Below, in pieces: positions 12,430 to 25,865 of a DNA stretch of 64,000 nucleotides. Position 1 is the first letter of the stretch. Each line of letters begins with the position of its first letter. The notes under the pieces are model-generated. The model saw only the letters and a list, made by a program, of their open reading frames with translations, was not told where the DNA came from and did no database searches. Position numbers and translations under genes: made by a program. Source of the DNA: Isoetes taiwanensis (lineage: Eukaryota > Streptophyta > Lycopodiopsida > Isoetales > Isoetaceae); assembly GCA_021234155.1 (NCBI GenBank), contig JAJEKV010000010.1:15159329-15223328 (forward strand), written 5' to 3'.

Positions 12430-13200
12430 GATAAGATATGTCATATGTGACATATCTTATGTGGCATCACATATATATCATATACATCCTAGATACTCAT
12501 ATGTTATGTATGCTATACGAATATCACATATGTCATATGCGCCATATCTTATGAATTAGGCATAACACATATATTATATATGCCATGTATATAATACTCA
12601 TATGTTATGTATGCTATACGTCATAAAATATATGCGACATATCTTATGACCTAGGCATAACACATATATTATATATATGCCATGTATATAATACTCATAT
12701 GTTATGTATGCTATACGTCATAAAATATGACATATGTTATATGCGCCATATCTTATGACCTAGGCATAACACATATATTATATACGCCATGTATATAATA
12801 TTGTATGTCATAGCCTATATCGTTGTGTCACATACATGACGTATATAATATGATAAAATGTGGCATATGCCATATGCGACATATCTTATGATGTATGACA
12901 TAGCACATATATCTATGTGCCATCTATGTGTGAGAGAGAAAACTAGATCTTGTGCTTCATTCCGGTGATTTTCGAGCTTTGGGATGTCATATGTGACGTA
13001 TCTTATAATGTGTGGCATAATATAGCATATATATGCCATAAGTCTTGTATGTCATGTACTATATTGTTGTATCATTGACATGTATTGGATATAGATTTTA
13101 CATTTTCATGTATGATATGAGTTTTATATTTTATATATATTGTATGTGACATGTATTATACCATGCACTATAAGTCATAACATATGCCGTATATGTCATC
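12430..13200. repeat. CATATG-rich satellite, unit about 95-110 bases
   Basis: Clear units begin near 12537, 12631 and 12741 with ATGCGMCATATCTTATGA. Each continues with GGCATAACACATATATTATA, GCCATGTATATAATACTCA, TATGTTATGTATGCTATACG and TCATAAAATAT. A related partial unit precedes them from about 12430, and degenerate copies extend to about 13200. The sequence is dense in the self-complementary words CATATG and ATATAT, so it could fold into cruciforms. It is non-coding; short open frames within it are by-products of the repeat. Confidence 0.85.
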
Positions 13201-15620
13201 TATTATACCCCATAAATTATAGAGAATGAATTGTTTATTTTCCTACTCCCCCCCAAACTCAAAATCACCAAGAGAGGTAAATAACTCAACAAGCATTGCA
13301 TTTTTTTGTATATTCATGCACAAACTATAGGAGGAGAATAGTGGCATCAAAATAGAATATTTTGCCATACAATTTTTTTTGTCTTGATAAATCCAATTAA
13401 ATTAAGGTTATCATCAAAATTTAACTTCAAAATTGGCAAGATAAAAAAATGTTAGTTTTTATTACTAAAATTCTTACCCATTAATATATGTTTGTTGCTG
13501 GTGATAATTGTTTGAGGCAGACAAAAGTGAATTACGACTAAATATTGAGCCATATAATTGAATCAATCTAAGAGATGACCTAATGGTTGAAAATAAGATA
13601 AGATAAGCTAGGATGAGATGAGAAGAGATGAGATAAGATAAAATAAGATAAAGATGGAATCTAGATAAAGGAATAGATAAGGTAGCATTTTAAGCGCGTC
13701 GATTAGTAACATGACAAAGAAGTGAAGGAGATTATGAGATTACGATGGGAGAGTGAACATTTTCCTCTAATTATGGCTAGAAGGTAAGAAATGAGTATGC
13801 ATGAAGGTACATGATATATAGATCCATTTGTTAACTTTGTTGGCTTAGGACCTAACATAAATATCATCTTGAAAGAAAGAGAGAGATGAACCACTTGTTG
13901 ATAAAAGAGAGCTCAAGAGAGAATCTTGATGTTAGGAAATGAGAAATGATGGTATAAATGGGAGATCTTGAGGAGGCGTGCTCATCGAGGAATGTCGGCT
14001 CTATTGCTATCGCGATAGGATGGATTCTGATACCGCGAAATGGCTAATAGATGAGGAATGCACACCTCGTTAATAGAAACTTCGGATGTGAGGACAAATG
14101 GCAAAAGAAGCGATAAAGAAAGATGACGAAATAGATCGGGGTAGGGATAAACAAAGAAGAAATGAAGCAAGACCAATGGAGTAGCGGGATATCTATCTGA
14201 GGGCAAAACATGATATATGAACATCGAACTGCTTGATTAAAGGAGAGTTGAGCAGATGGAGTACGGATAAATAAGGAGCAGGGAGAACTAAAATGTTAAA
14301 AGATGTTATTGAGCGACTAGAAGTGTATGGACTGGGGGATTTTGAGATGCGATTGTGGAATTATTTTATTAAGGATCTGAAAGGAATAATAATTAAAATA
14401 TTATCGTCACGATATATACTATCGTATATGTAGAGATTATCTGGGATAAATATCTTGGCGATTAGACGAAGGGAATCGAGGCGGTGAGTATAAGATCAAA
14501 TCCTCGTTCAGCCGGATCTTACATTGATAGCGAGTTGGAAGAACAACTAGAAATTTGGAGAATCAGTACCAAAAGCGAACAATGAAGTAACTTAAATGAA
14601 GTGCAAAGGAAAAGAGAAAAGCTACCAAATTGTCTAGTTGAAATAGGGTTGTTAAATGGTAGCTCCGTGAAGGAGAATAGGGTAAACTTTAAGTTTAAAG
14701 ATAACAACTATATGCGGCATAGATGTTGGTTTAAGTTGTTTATTGTTTAAGTCGTAAGGAAGCTTTAGCACTGCCAAGAGTGGATCATTTATAGCCCTAA
14801 AGAACTTGCGTGAATATATTCGATTGTGTGAACTCAATCGGGTTGCAACTCCATGGATTTGGTTGTGGTAAGATATTCAGTTAATGAGGATTCAACTAGG
14901 GTTGCAACCATGGACTTGGTTGAGTCAAATTGCCATATATAATTCCCTTGATCGAGGATCAATCGGAGGAAGGGAGGAATTGATATGGTGAAGTATTTCG
15001 GGGGCGATTTAGACCATCGCATCACGGAATTAAATATTTTAAAAACTAGTAACTAATTTATTCTAGAATTGTAACTACATAAATTAAAGCGGGTCGGTGA
15101 ATTCATTTTGGACCATTTGGTTTAAAGCCAAAACTAAAATGAAAATTAGGCGATAATGGGTCAGCGAACCCTTTCGGTGAAATAGTTCAAATGCAGCCAT
15201 CGAGGGGACTAGCAGATGCTCGATTGAAAAAAGGCACATCCAGAGAATACGCCAAAGGCAAATCGGTATTGATATTTTTGGCCAAAATCGTTGCAATGAT
15301 TGTTTACCTTTGTGAATATATTTTGGCTAGGAAAAGGTCGATCGTGCTTATAAAAGTACTGTTTTCTTATTTTTGATATAAATTTTGATTGAGTTTTAGC
15401 GATGTCATACGCCTTGTTTGCGGTCGAGATTGACGAACTAGTATCTTAAGTTGAATCTATTAGATGCGGTTGTGGAAGCCGAATGTGATTTCTTCTTTGT
15501 GATAGCACGAGCGGTTGGGTGGAGAGGCGGATCTTGAAGTTCTTTGTTGGTTGTTTACATTGCTTTTTGTTTTACTGGTTTTCTTGTAAAATCTTGTTGT
15601 AAGTATAAAAAAATAAAAGT
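13201..15620. other. Unidentified stretch with one small duplication
   Basis: No gene or element was recognised on either strand. A small local repeat built on GGGTTGCAACYCCATGG and a following TTGGTTG word occurs at about 14839-14870 and 14897-14926. Short minus-strand frames at 13982-14224 and 14519-15296 have no motifs. Confidence 0.35.
13592..13655. repeat. GATAA / GATGA microsatellite
   Basis: An imperfect run of AAGATAAGATAA and GATGAGATGAGAAGAGATGA units covers about 60 bases. It is a simple purine-rich repeat on the plus strand. Confidence 0.75.
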
Positions 15621-15624
15621 CGCG

Positions 15625-17150
15625 GTTAAAAGAAGTGGAAGCGGTTATAAATTGGAAGTACAACAATTATTCTAAAATGATGACCATCAACTATTGCCCG
15701 GTTATGTTTATCTTGGGCAATTGTTGATTTGGGTTGGCATAAAGATTTTGGAAGGTTGAGGGGGAATATTAAAATGTATTTAAAGTATTATTGACGTCCC
15801 GAGGAAATTAGGCTTTGGGATACTTGACTGTCCCAGTCTGGCGTAGGGCCGAAGGATTTTCCTTTTAGAAGTCTTTGATGGGTTTTGTGAAGCGTGTGGT
15901 GATGGGCGAGGGGAGAGCGGCGTGGATGCATTAGTAGGGTTTCACCAAAGCGAGTTACCACAGAATCTGAGAAGAACCAATCGCAGATTCTAAGCGGTAC
16001 TCGGCTCTTTTGGACTGATCGAAGCGGATTTACATTACGAGAAAGAAGGTTTTAAAAAGCGTCGGCGAACTCAGAGTAGATCTATATTTGGACTATGAAG
16101 GAATCCTACTTTGTAGACTTACAATGTAATACAATACCTCGTGGTATCACGAATTATAACCCCTTCGAAACCCCTTCCTTTGATGCCTTTTATCCCTGTC
16201 AGCCATGAGATTAGCATGATTCTTCATCAAAGCAAGATTGTTGCATGATTCTTTTGCATCTAGCATGTATCAAGCTCACGAGAGGCGAATTATCCAGTTA
16301 GTGAGTGGCGTAGTCATTTCTTTCAGTTACCTTACGGTAGTCATACATTTGTTGCAATAGTGATGATTCTGAGGTGCAGCGGTATTCATTACTTTTCATG
16401 GCAAGACGGTGATACTACCATCTCATGGCGGGGTTTCAAATCCCAATTATTTTGTTGAATCATCGATAGTTTTTCTTTGAATTTGCATTATGCTGTTTAT
16501 CCATTTTGAGGTTCTTGTTTGGATCAGGCATATGTGGATGAGTTTGTGTTTGTGAATGACACGAGGATGCATTAGGGCTATTTGCTATATTCTTGCAATT
16601 ACGTATGTGTTGTTGCAATTTTGTTCTTCTATTATATATATCGTTCTTTATTTTTAACAATGGATTTGTGGTTCTTGGAGAGAATATGAAGCGTGGCATA
16701 TTCCCTTCTGCAACCAAGATGAAGCGTTATAAAGATGAAACAATTAGCCCTGGGCTAAGCCATAGTTTCATCGGCTTTGCCCCAAGGATTTTATAATGTT
16801 TTCATTATACTTGGTGATGTTACGGGTTGTTTCTAACTCATTTGTATGGGTCCCATAGCTTATTGGTCTCATTGAGTGTGTTAAAAATCTATTCTATTCT
16901 ATTCCCGAATGCACAAAATGACACATGGAGTTACGCCACCAATTCTAAAAACATGGTATTGATCTTCAGCATAGACCATACAAATTGCTTAGGTTTAGAT
17001 TCCTCCAAGTGAAGACTATTAGAGTCACAAACTTCCGGTTGAGAGTGGCATTTCATATGAACAATCCATCTAAGGATGTTATTTGTTGCATCATGAAATA
17101 TGATTCAAGATAATAGAGATGCCCGATCACCATTTTACGAAGATATGGTT
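15625..17150. repeat. Unidentified long repeat, copy A
   Basis: Copy A of a repeat present three times in the next 5 kb. Shared landmarks with copy B are TCTATATTTGGACTATGAAG, CACGAATTATAACCCC, TTGCATCTAGCATGTATCAA, GATACTACCATCTCATGGCG, CATAGTTTCATC and GATTCAAGATAATAGAGATG. Its first 100 bases (GAAGTGGAAG through ACCATC, AACTATTGC) match the start of copy C. No open frame is conserved among copies, so it is probably a non-coding element or LTR-derived sequence. Copies differ mainly by small indels. Confidence 0.75.
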
Positions 17151-17159
17151 ATACGTATA

Positions 17160-18805
17160 GTCATAGTAGTAAGCGTGTATATGGCGGTGGGTTTTCACCA
17201 AGCGAGTTAGGCAGTCTGGAAGAACCAATGTAGATTCTAGAAAGCGTATGGTGTCCAAGCCGATTTCAGCCACGAAGAGTTTTTAAAAGGATCCACGGAG
17301 CCGATGAGTCTATATTTGGACTATGAAGGAATCACACCATTGTGGAGCTTACAATGCTTCAAACCTACCTCATTAGGCTGTCACGAATTATAACCCCCTT
17401 CCCCAAAACCCACTTCCTTTGATGCTTTTTGCTCCACAATGCGGCAAAGTGAGATTGTACCGTTCTTCTGCATCAAAGCAAGATTGATGCATGATTCTTT
17501 TTGCATCTAGCATGTATCAAACTCAGAGAGCCAGTATCAAATGAGCATAATGGCGTAGTCATTTTCTTTCCGATTTTTTGCCATGGTAGTCCTTACATTT
17601 GTTGCAATAGTATTGGCGATTCTAGGAATTACAACGGTATTCATTACTTTCATGGCAAGACATTGATACTACCATCTCATGGCGGGGGGTTTCCGGAAAT
17701 CCCCAATTATTTTGTTATGAATCATCCCAAATTGTTTTCTTGAATTTGCATTTGCTCTTTTGTTTTATCCTTTTTCATGTTGTGACCCTTAGGTGGAGTC
17801 GCGTATATGTGGATGAGCTTGTGCTTGCTTGTAGACCTGTGAGAGGATCACGGTGGGGCTATTTGTATATATTCTTGCAGTGTATGTGTTGTTGCAATTT
17901 TGTTGCTACATTGTGAAGTATAAGTAGATTGACTTACATTATAGTTTGAAAACTATGTCGAGGTGGAAAATGGGGTTTGACCCCATCTTTATTTTATCTC
18001 AGCGGTTGTAGTTCTTGGAGAGGGAATATGGCGTGTATTTCCCTTCATAACTGACCAAGATAGGCGATTATAAAGATGAAGCAATTAGCCTAAAGGGCTA
18101 AGCCATAGTTTCATCACGGCTGCCCAAGTTTTATAATATTTTCATTATACTTGGTGATGTTTTGGGTTGTTCTAACTCATTGTATGGGTCCCATAGCTTA
18201 TTGGTCTCCATGGATGTTAAAATCTGATATTACGTTTCCAAATGCACCGAAGAATGACACCTTGGGATTCTTGCCACTAATTCTAAAAATATGGTATTGA
18301 ACTTCAACATAGACCATACAAAATTAGCCACGTTTAGATTCCTCCAAGTGACTAATAAGTCACAAACTTCCGATTGAGAAGAATTAATTTCATATGAACA
18401 ATTCATCTAAAGGATGTTATTTGTTGCATCCATCAAATATGATTCAAGATAATAGAGATGCCCGATCCTGCATTTTACGAGAAGATATGGTTACTTACAT
18501 TAAAAGCTATACTCATAGTAGTATGAATAAAAAAATTGGACCGATTCGCAATGAACCACTACATAAATGACATGTGGTAATTTAAATGCTCTCTTGCTTT
18601 GAACATTATTTTATTTGCCTCCTTGTTTCTACCAATTGAAAATGATAAAATGCAAAAGGCAAAAATCCATTATTGGTAATAAAGAAGCTGACCTTTCTTC
18701 ACCGATACAAGACATAGATGCCCTAGAAACACATGGAATCTAAATATAATATTATGGTCTTCTATCATAAATGATTGACATATTGTATGACTTCCAAAAC
18801 CGCGC
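17160..18805. repeat. Unidentified long repeat, copy B
   Basis: It follows copy A in direct orientation, with the same landmarks in the same order. It extends further than A at its right end: the stretch from CCAATTGAAAATGATAAAA to GACTTCC at 18637-18800 is shared with copy C only. The A/B junction is therefore either a tandem arrangement or two separate truncated insertions. Confidence 0.75.
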
Positions 18806-19834
18806 CAACCAATACAGGCATCCCTTGACAATCGACAGAAGATTTGCATCCACATCATAAAAGCACAAACAAAGCTAAACATGATACAATGCGCGGACTA
18901 CGAATCCATTGATAACAAAGAACATGACGAGAAAATCGGTATGCTCACGTTAAGCAAAAATGGAGGAAAACTAGCGGAAAGGCGGGGCTTGGAAAAAGCT
19001 AGAGTTTTGGAGAGATGAAGGTTGGGACGGCTTATGTTATAGATTAATTCAAAGATAAGCTGGTTGTCTCTTGATGGGAGGGCAGGTTGCTAGAAGTGCA
19101 CTTCATATGCATTGCATTATAGCAGTGAAGTAGAAAAGTGGAGATCAAATTCAGCGACAAGCCAATATCTACAAAACAATAGACTAATGTTGAGCCATAA
19201 GGAGGCAAATGCGTTGTTACATGATGATCCCTAATAATGTCAAAATCCGGTTGCAGAAATTAATGGCAAAGAAGCTAACAATGATGGTGAGGAATTTATG
19301 AGCTTTACCTAGGCTGGCTTAGCTCAAAATTGTAACAATCTAGAGTAAGTATATATTAATCGAGCACCTCGAAGTAATGCTGCTATGTATTTATGCTTAA
19401 CTATCCATCATTATCCATCATTTTAACTTATTTGGGTAATAGAATGATTAAAATACCGTTTGACTTTGATAAACCAACATTGATTAATTTGGCTCTAGAA
19501 TATAATTTTTACATGGTAGTAAACTTTTTGCTATATGAAAGTGATCCTAACCAAATAGAAGTATCTCTTATTATCAATATCACGGTGAGACATACATGGG
19601 CTTTTGGTTGAAGTTGAAGATATTCATTGTATTTAGATTATGAATTAAGAGGCTGTAAAGACCTGAGTAAGCCCTCACCATCATCTAGTCTGCGATTCTA
19701 AGATGCACTTCATCGAATGTCCATATTCTTGACTGAAACAATCATCTCCGAAAGGTACGAGTTCTTGGTACAAGGCGGCTCTCTCCTCATCGACTTTGCA
19801 AGCATAGGAGGAGTTATGCAAAATGAGAGAAGTG
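18806..19834. other. Unidentified spacer between repeat copies
   Basis: No gene, terminal repeat or structured RNA was recognised. One 72-codon plus-strand frame at 19393-19611 has no motif. Confidence 0.35.
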
Positions 19835-20578
19835 CCGATTCAAAGAAGTGGAAGGTTATCGTTGGAGGTACTTGATTATTCTAGAATATTGACCATCCAA
19901 CTATTGCTTGGTGAATGCGGGTATCTCAATATCTGTCAATCAACTCATTTTGTATGGAGTCCCATAACTTTATTAGTCCATGGATGTTAAAATCTCTTCT
20001 ATTCTATTCCAAATGCTTTCGAAATGACACGTAGGATTTAGCACCAATTCTAAAAATGTGGTGGTCTTCAACATAGGCCATACAAAATTGATTACGTTTA
20101 GATTCCTCAAGTGGAACTATTAGAGTCACAAACTTCTAGTTGAGAAGAGTGGCATTTCATCCTAACAATCCATCTAAGGATGTGTTTGTTGCATTAAGCC
20201 AAATGATTCAAAGATAAATATAGATGCGATCACCATTTTAGAAGATGGATTTACTCTTTTGTTAAAAGCCACGGTCATAATAGTAGCAAATAAAAAAATT
20301 GGACCGATTACAGCGAACCACCTCTAAAATAACATGTGACTAGGTAAAAAACTCTCTTGCTTTGAAGAGTATTTATTTGCCTCCTTGTTTCGCCAATTGA
20401 AAATGATAAAAATGCAAAGGCCAAAAATACATTTGGTAATAAAAGCTTGACTTGCTTTTTCTTTCTCAATACAAGACATAGGCAGCCTAGAAACATAAAT
20501 GGGCTTCAATATAATATTACGGTCTTCTATCATAAATGATTCGGCATGTTGTTGTATGACTTCCGAAACCCATTTTGT
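19835..20578. repeat. Unidentified long repeat, copy C (internally deleted)
   Basis: The left 95 bases match the start of copy A (15630-15720). The remainder, from ACTCATTTTGTATGGAGTCC onward, matches A from about 16837 and B from about 18177 to 18800. The intervening 1.1 kb present in A is missing, so this is an internal deletion derivative. Confidence 0.7.
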
Positions 20579-22900
20579 TTCATTGTGCGACCTTAACCCA
20601 TTTGTTTCTATGTTCGAGTTGTTCCTTGTGCATTGCTTCATTTGTTCCTATGTTCCTATGTTTATGTTGTTCTTTTTGTTTTGAATTGCCCTTTGTTCTT
20701 TTTGCATTTTTGGTCACGTTGGTTTGATTACTTTTGTTATTTGCTCACGGGCCACGGTGTGTGTTCTTTTCTTTGCTGCCTATTTGTTTGGAACATTAGC
20801 CACGATTCTTATCGTTCATGTGTTGGATAGGCAGCTATGTACATCTTGCATCCTTGGAAACTTTAACATTAGATGTTCCGTGTCCTTTGCTTACATAAAA
20901 GTGGCATTGCTCTTAGTCTTTAGGTTGTCTCCTTCACGATTATTACTTGCGCCCTCCTTAGAGCCTTTGCTTATGTGGGCCTTTGTCTTTCTTGTTCCTT
21001 GCATGTTAGATCATGTTTTTGGATTTATCTCACTCACGATTCCTTTGTTTCTTATTAGTTCATTTGTTACTATGTTCCATGTTGTTCTTTACCCCTTTTC
21101 GTGGTGTTCTACTTGAGATGTTTAGTCCGCATTAATTCATCACTTTTGTTGCTCCCATTGGCCCACATTAGCAACTGCGGATATTATTTTGTCCAATATT
21201 TTATTATCTTATCATTCATGTGGACAGGTCCTTTGTATATATACATCCCCTAAAACTTGTTTTAGATATTCGTGTGTGCTCCTTTGCTTCATTTTGCACG
21301 TTGTTCTCGGCTCATTTTACCCCATTTGGCCATTAGCCACGGTAATCTCTGATCTCACTTGCCTCATTGATTTGGACTTTCTCATTTGGTTTTGCTCTCC
21401 AGACTGCGTGTCGGCTTCATTATAGGCGTGTTCCACCTTTATTTTACATATTCATATTGCTTTCGACAACTATCTTATCCCTTATGTATTTGGCCTATTA
21501 TTGTCCATTTACCCAATCGGCTCTAGCTATTGTATGCACATTCATATGTCCAATTCGAGGTCTCCCTCTGTGCCTTGCATGCTCCTTCACAGTCATGAGT
21601 TCTTTTATCACAGTAGCCTCTTCTATTTTTTTAGGTCCGGTTTGGTCTCTTTAAATCTTGACCCATTTGCTCGATTGTTTAGTAGCTAATCTAGTATATA
21701 GCAATTTCTTAGCTTATCTCTTTTATTGAAACTCATCTCCTCTTGCCCTCATTGTTTTCACTTAAAGCGTCTTGTTTTGGCATTTTTTCCATTTAGATTG
21801 GTCCTTTAGTTGTCGTTGGATATTCGTTATATTTGTTTGTAAAGGTTCGCCTCTTTTGTCCCATTAATCCTGCCATGGCTTTTCGTGCATGAATTTGATC
21901 TATTTAGCATGTTTAGCGTATTATCGAGTTAAGTATTATGGTTTCTTGTTTTGTTGATCAGATCTTGCTTACTGCTATATTTAGATTTTGGAGGTTTTGG
22001 ATGCTATGGTGCATATGTACATTATTATCGTATTATTTCTTTATGTTTTTTGATTATTTTTCCTTGTCAAATTTTTTAGATTAAGTTTGTAGCTTGTTCC
22101 TAGTTCCTTTTTATTATTTTTCTGGCTGCTTCCCTTTGCTTGCTCCCAATTTAATTAAAGTGTGCATCATGCCCTTTACCTTTTGCATCTAGTTGCCTTG
22201 TTTTCGGTTTGTTGCCTTACTTCTTTTACGGTTGACTCCATTAATTCATTAGTCCATGACCCTTCGCTATCTTTGGCTTATTTGCACTATTGTTTTAAGC
22301 TAGTCCTTCTTACAGCTTTAACATATATATTTACCAGGAATCTCCTCTTGATTCACCTTAGTTCTCCTTTTTCCCTTTGTTGGTGTTCATATATCATATT
22401 CTTTGCCCTACGCCAGCGGTTATGCGCCTTTAGCAGTGCATTTCTAATCGTTTTGTCCATCTCTCCCCTCGTTGCCTTTGCCCTGTCGTCCCTAGTTTGG
22501 CTCCATTTCTTTTTTGAGGTAGATTACTCTTCTCCGGCCAACTAGTTGTATCATAGGACCCATCATAGAATGCCGCGGTTCTATTCACGATATGATAGAG
22601 CGGAAACGATGGATAGGGATACTTCCTTGCATCTCCCTATTTATACTCACTCCTTCCTCATTTCTAGTCGCCAATTCTCTGAGTTCCTTTCCATTTCTCC
22701 TCGTTTAGAAACCACAGTGCTGGCCTCCTCTCCTCAAGCCAATATGTCGAGCTTGTTAAGATTCTAATATCTCACGTCTGTTTTCCTGTTTTCTCATTTT
22801 TCCTTTGTAGGAAGTTGCTCCATTTCCTTCTAATCAATTCATCATCTTTTGTGTTTGCATCTATTTTTCTATACCTCTCGAGGGGGATCATCCGGGCCGT
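20579..22900. other. Pyrimidine-biased tract with degenerate internal repetition
   Basis: The plus strand is strikingly rich in T and C for over 2 kb, with phrases such as TTTGTTCCTATGTTC, TGTTGTTCTTT and ATTAGCCACG recurring irregularly. This bias opens several plus-strand frames rich in Phe, Leu, Ser and Cys (for example 20724-21116 and 22162-22545) that look like membrane proteins. They overlap one another in different frames, have no family motif and few charged residues, so I regard them as compositional artefacts. The tract may be an old degenerate repeat. Confidence 0.5.
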
Positions 22901-25865
22901 GATAGCCTCCATGTTTTCTTTCTATCTTGCAACGGAAGTGCATATGAACGCCCATTTTTCGTTTTCGAGGCATTGGCCTTTGTTGCCTCAGAGCACTCAG
23001 TATTTCGATCCTTTCGGCATATGCTGTAGCCTCCAGAGTTACTTATTCTTTCATTGTCTCTTTCGGTGGCGATATGTAGCCTCCGGCTGACACTAATTCG
23101 GGATGGTTTTCTCGTGTTCCATTCAGGTAAGGAGGGTTTCGATTGATACATTGTTTTCTTTTGGTGACCATGGAGCCCATGCGATCATATTATTAATTTA
23201 TTTAATGGCGGTGGCGTGTAGGCTAACTCTAATATGTGTTTTCTTGTTACATCTTTGACTTCTGAGGTTACTCTTGGGTATCTTCGGTTATCATGAACAA
23301 TTTTGGAATGCATTGCGGCTTATAAATTTTTGCGACCTTACGTACCAGCGAATGCAACAATCCATCCGAGGCACGCCTCGAATCCTCCACAGCAGAAGCC
23401 GGCTGAAGATTGCGAGAAAGCGAAGTTCGCAGTCGCTTGAATAAATATCAGCCCGGACAGCCCTGAGAACATAAGTAGCGAGGAAGAGAATGGACCCAAG
23501 ATTATGACGGAAGAACTTTAAAGCTTTTGAAGGTTGTCGGCTGACTAATTACCATATTGGCGTCAAAGCGAGATGGGATCTATTCAGGCGAACTTGTAAG
23601 ATTAGTTTATGATTACACATCTAAATTTTAGTACACATCTACTCAAATGGAGGGTTAAATGAGAAGGAATTATTGCGTAAATATAGTGGGACTCAAAATT
23701 CGCGTTATGCTTCTGGTCACCAGGACTTTTGGAAGAAGCAACAAAAGCTATAGCTGCGAAGGAAGTTAAATCGATTATATGGGGAAGGATACTTTAGGGA
23801 CAGCGATGACAAGACAAGCCGAAAAGCGGGCAATAGCAAAAATTGAATAAAGGAAATAAAAGGTCTAGAGCAAATTAATGAGGTGATAATCGAAGATAGG
23901 CGAGAGAAAACAAAGTGGGATAATGGTACGTGAGTCTTCATTTCAAAGAACATGGAGTGTTAATGCTGGGGAGGACCACATCTTGAGGTAAAATTTTCAG
24001 TTAAATTCACAAAAAGAGATTGAGAATGGTCGGAGACTTGTCGGGAAGAGCGAAGGGAATCGGAGATATATATTTAAAAGTCTAATATCTAGCATTATAG
24101 CAGGGGTTAACTTTTGATATTTTATACACTTTTTCTATATATGGTTTTCACATGATTTTGTTCTTTGCAGCTTATTGGTCATACTAAAATTGTATTTCTA
24201 GAGTGCATCAATTTTTTTATACGTTGTTTTTTACTGGCAGGGAAGAATTGCGAGACTCTAGTTTCTTTTAGAAATTACCTTCAAAATAATCTAAAGCTAC
24301 ATTTAGGGCTTTAGGGGTTTGTGTAGGAAGGAATTCTTTGGATTAGAGCTTAGTAAAACTGCCGGATACCTTCCATTCTAAGGTGGGATCGTAAAAGACC
24401 TAGCAAAGGCGGGGACGACTCCAGTGGCCATGAAAGCGCCGCCGGGGTTTCCTAATATGGTCTACTTTGCATTTGAAGGCTCGGATATATGGCGTTACTA
24501 TTTTCTTCATTTTGGAAGGAATGCGAAAATTTTGTTATCTCATCTTCCTAGCGGACTTAGAAATGAGATCCTTCTAAAAGCCGTTTATACTCAGTTGGCA
24601 CACAAATAAATTATGGGTTTTCGGTGAAGCCCAGGAAGCTGTCAGGAGGAGCTTTTCGGGTGGAAACCTTTAGTAGTGGGAGATGTGTTTTGAAGTGCAC
24701 CTTATTAACCTGATCTGTTGCTTTCTGGAGTGGAGTCTCTGAGTATTTCTCTAAAGTGTAGGTCTCTTTGACCCTCTGTGGACTCTTGACTTTATTTTTC
24801 TGAGATGGATATATGCATTTTGGGTATTTGGATGAGGAAGTTCGTCTATTCAATTCTATTCTTTCTATCAAGATAACATTCGATACCTTGGTTTTGATTT
24901 CGCGAGTACATCATCCATTTATAGAACTTTCTTTTTAAATATGCCTTCTCACGTTTTCTTGCTTAGGATGTTTGAAACAAAAGATGTCTTTATAGTGCAG
25001 AGTTTAACATAAAGTTGGAATGGTAAAGCACATAATATGCAAAGGCGCTTGAAACTCATGTTTGAAATTTATGACCTTGAAATCTTGCGAATTGTGTACA
25101 TTTTAAAATGTTGTTTTTACCTTAAAAGATCCCACAGGTTTTGTTGAAGAGCGTTAGACTTTTCATTTAATCAAGGTCAAATAGAGTATAAGTGCAAAGA
25201 TGAATAAAGTCTGTGAGATAGCGGGGAACTCATAGGTAAAACAACTGCTTAAGCATAAGAAGCACATCAAAATCTCCTCAAAGATCAATCGCCTCTTCGA
25301 GGGGCAAATTGGAAAACAATGGTGCCAGCAATGGGATGTCGAGCTTGGAGAACACAATTATCTGCCACATCTAAACCTTTGCGGTGCAGGTTCGTCTTTT
25401 CAAATAGTCCAAAACAACCATCCTGGCGCAGATTAAAACACGGATTTGTAGCTTCTATCCATACTTGGATAAATTGCCAAAACGCTGATGACTTGTTAGT
25501 GAAACTTGAAAGAGAACAGCCAATCCCCTACCCGGTCTGAGGGTGGTCACGCCAAAACGAAAGCAATGCTCAGCGATACTTGAAGCTTTGTTTTGCTTAA
25601 AATGCACAACATCTTTGGTTAAACAAGTCAATAATACTTGAGCAGTCTGGTAGAAATTGAATTTACTTCAGGAGGAGAACCCATATTTATGGTGCATATA
25701 TGCTATTAAGCTCTTGAATCAAAATTAATAGAATTGCCAAAAATAGTCGCGAAATAAGAAGGAGGGGCTTGAGATGTCAAAGTAGCATAGATGAAATGTT
25801 TGAGATCCTAAATTGCTTGGGGATTTGGAAATGCTTGTCTTTAAACTTCAGTGAAATCTTGGTAT
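22901..25865. other. Unidentified stretch
   Basis: No gene was recognised. A 61-codon plus-strand frame at 24424-24609 (starting MAMKAPPGFPNMVYF) and a 73-codon frame at 25319-25540 have reasonably protein-like composition but no known motif. They could be pieces of decayed transposon proteins. The block at 23340-23560 is more GC-rich and acidic in one plus frame, again without a recognisable family. Confidence 0.3.

Noticed and set aside
12329-13039. Open frames within the CATATG satellite
   Set aside because: The peptides are Tyr/Ile/His/Met repeats produced by the satellite itself.
20724-22545. Hydrophobic plus-strand open frames resembling membrane proteins
   Set aside because: They arise from T/C-rich sequence, overlap in different frames, have few charged residues and no family motif.
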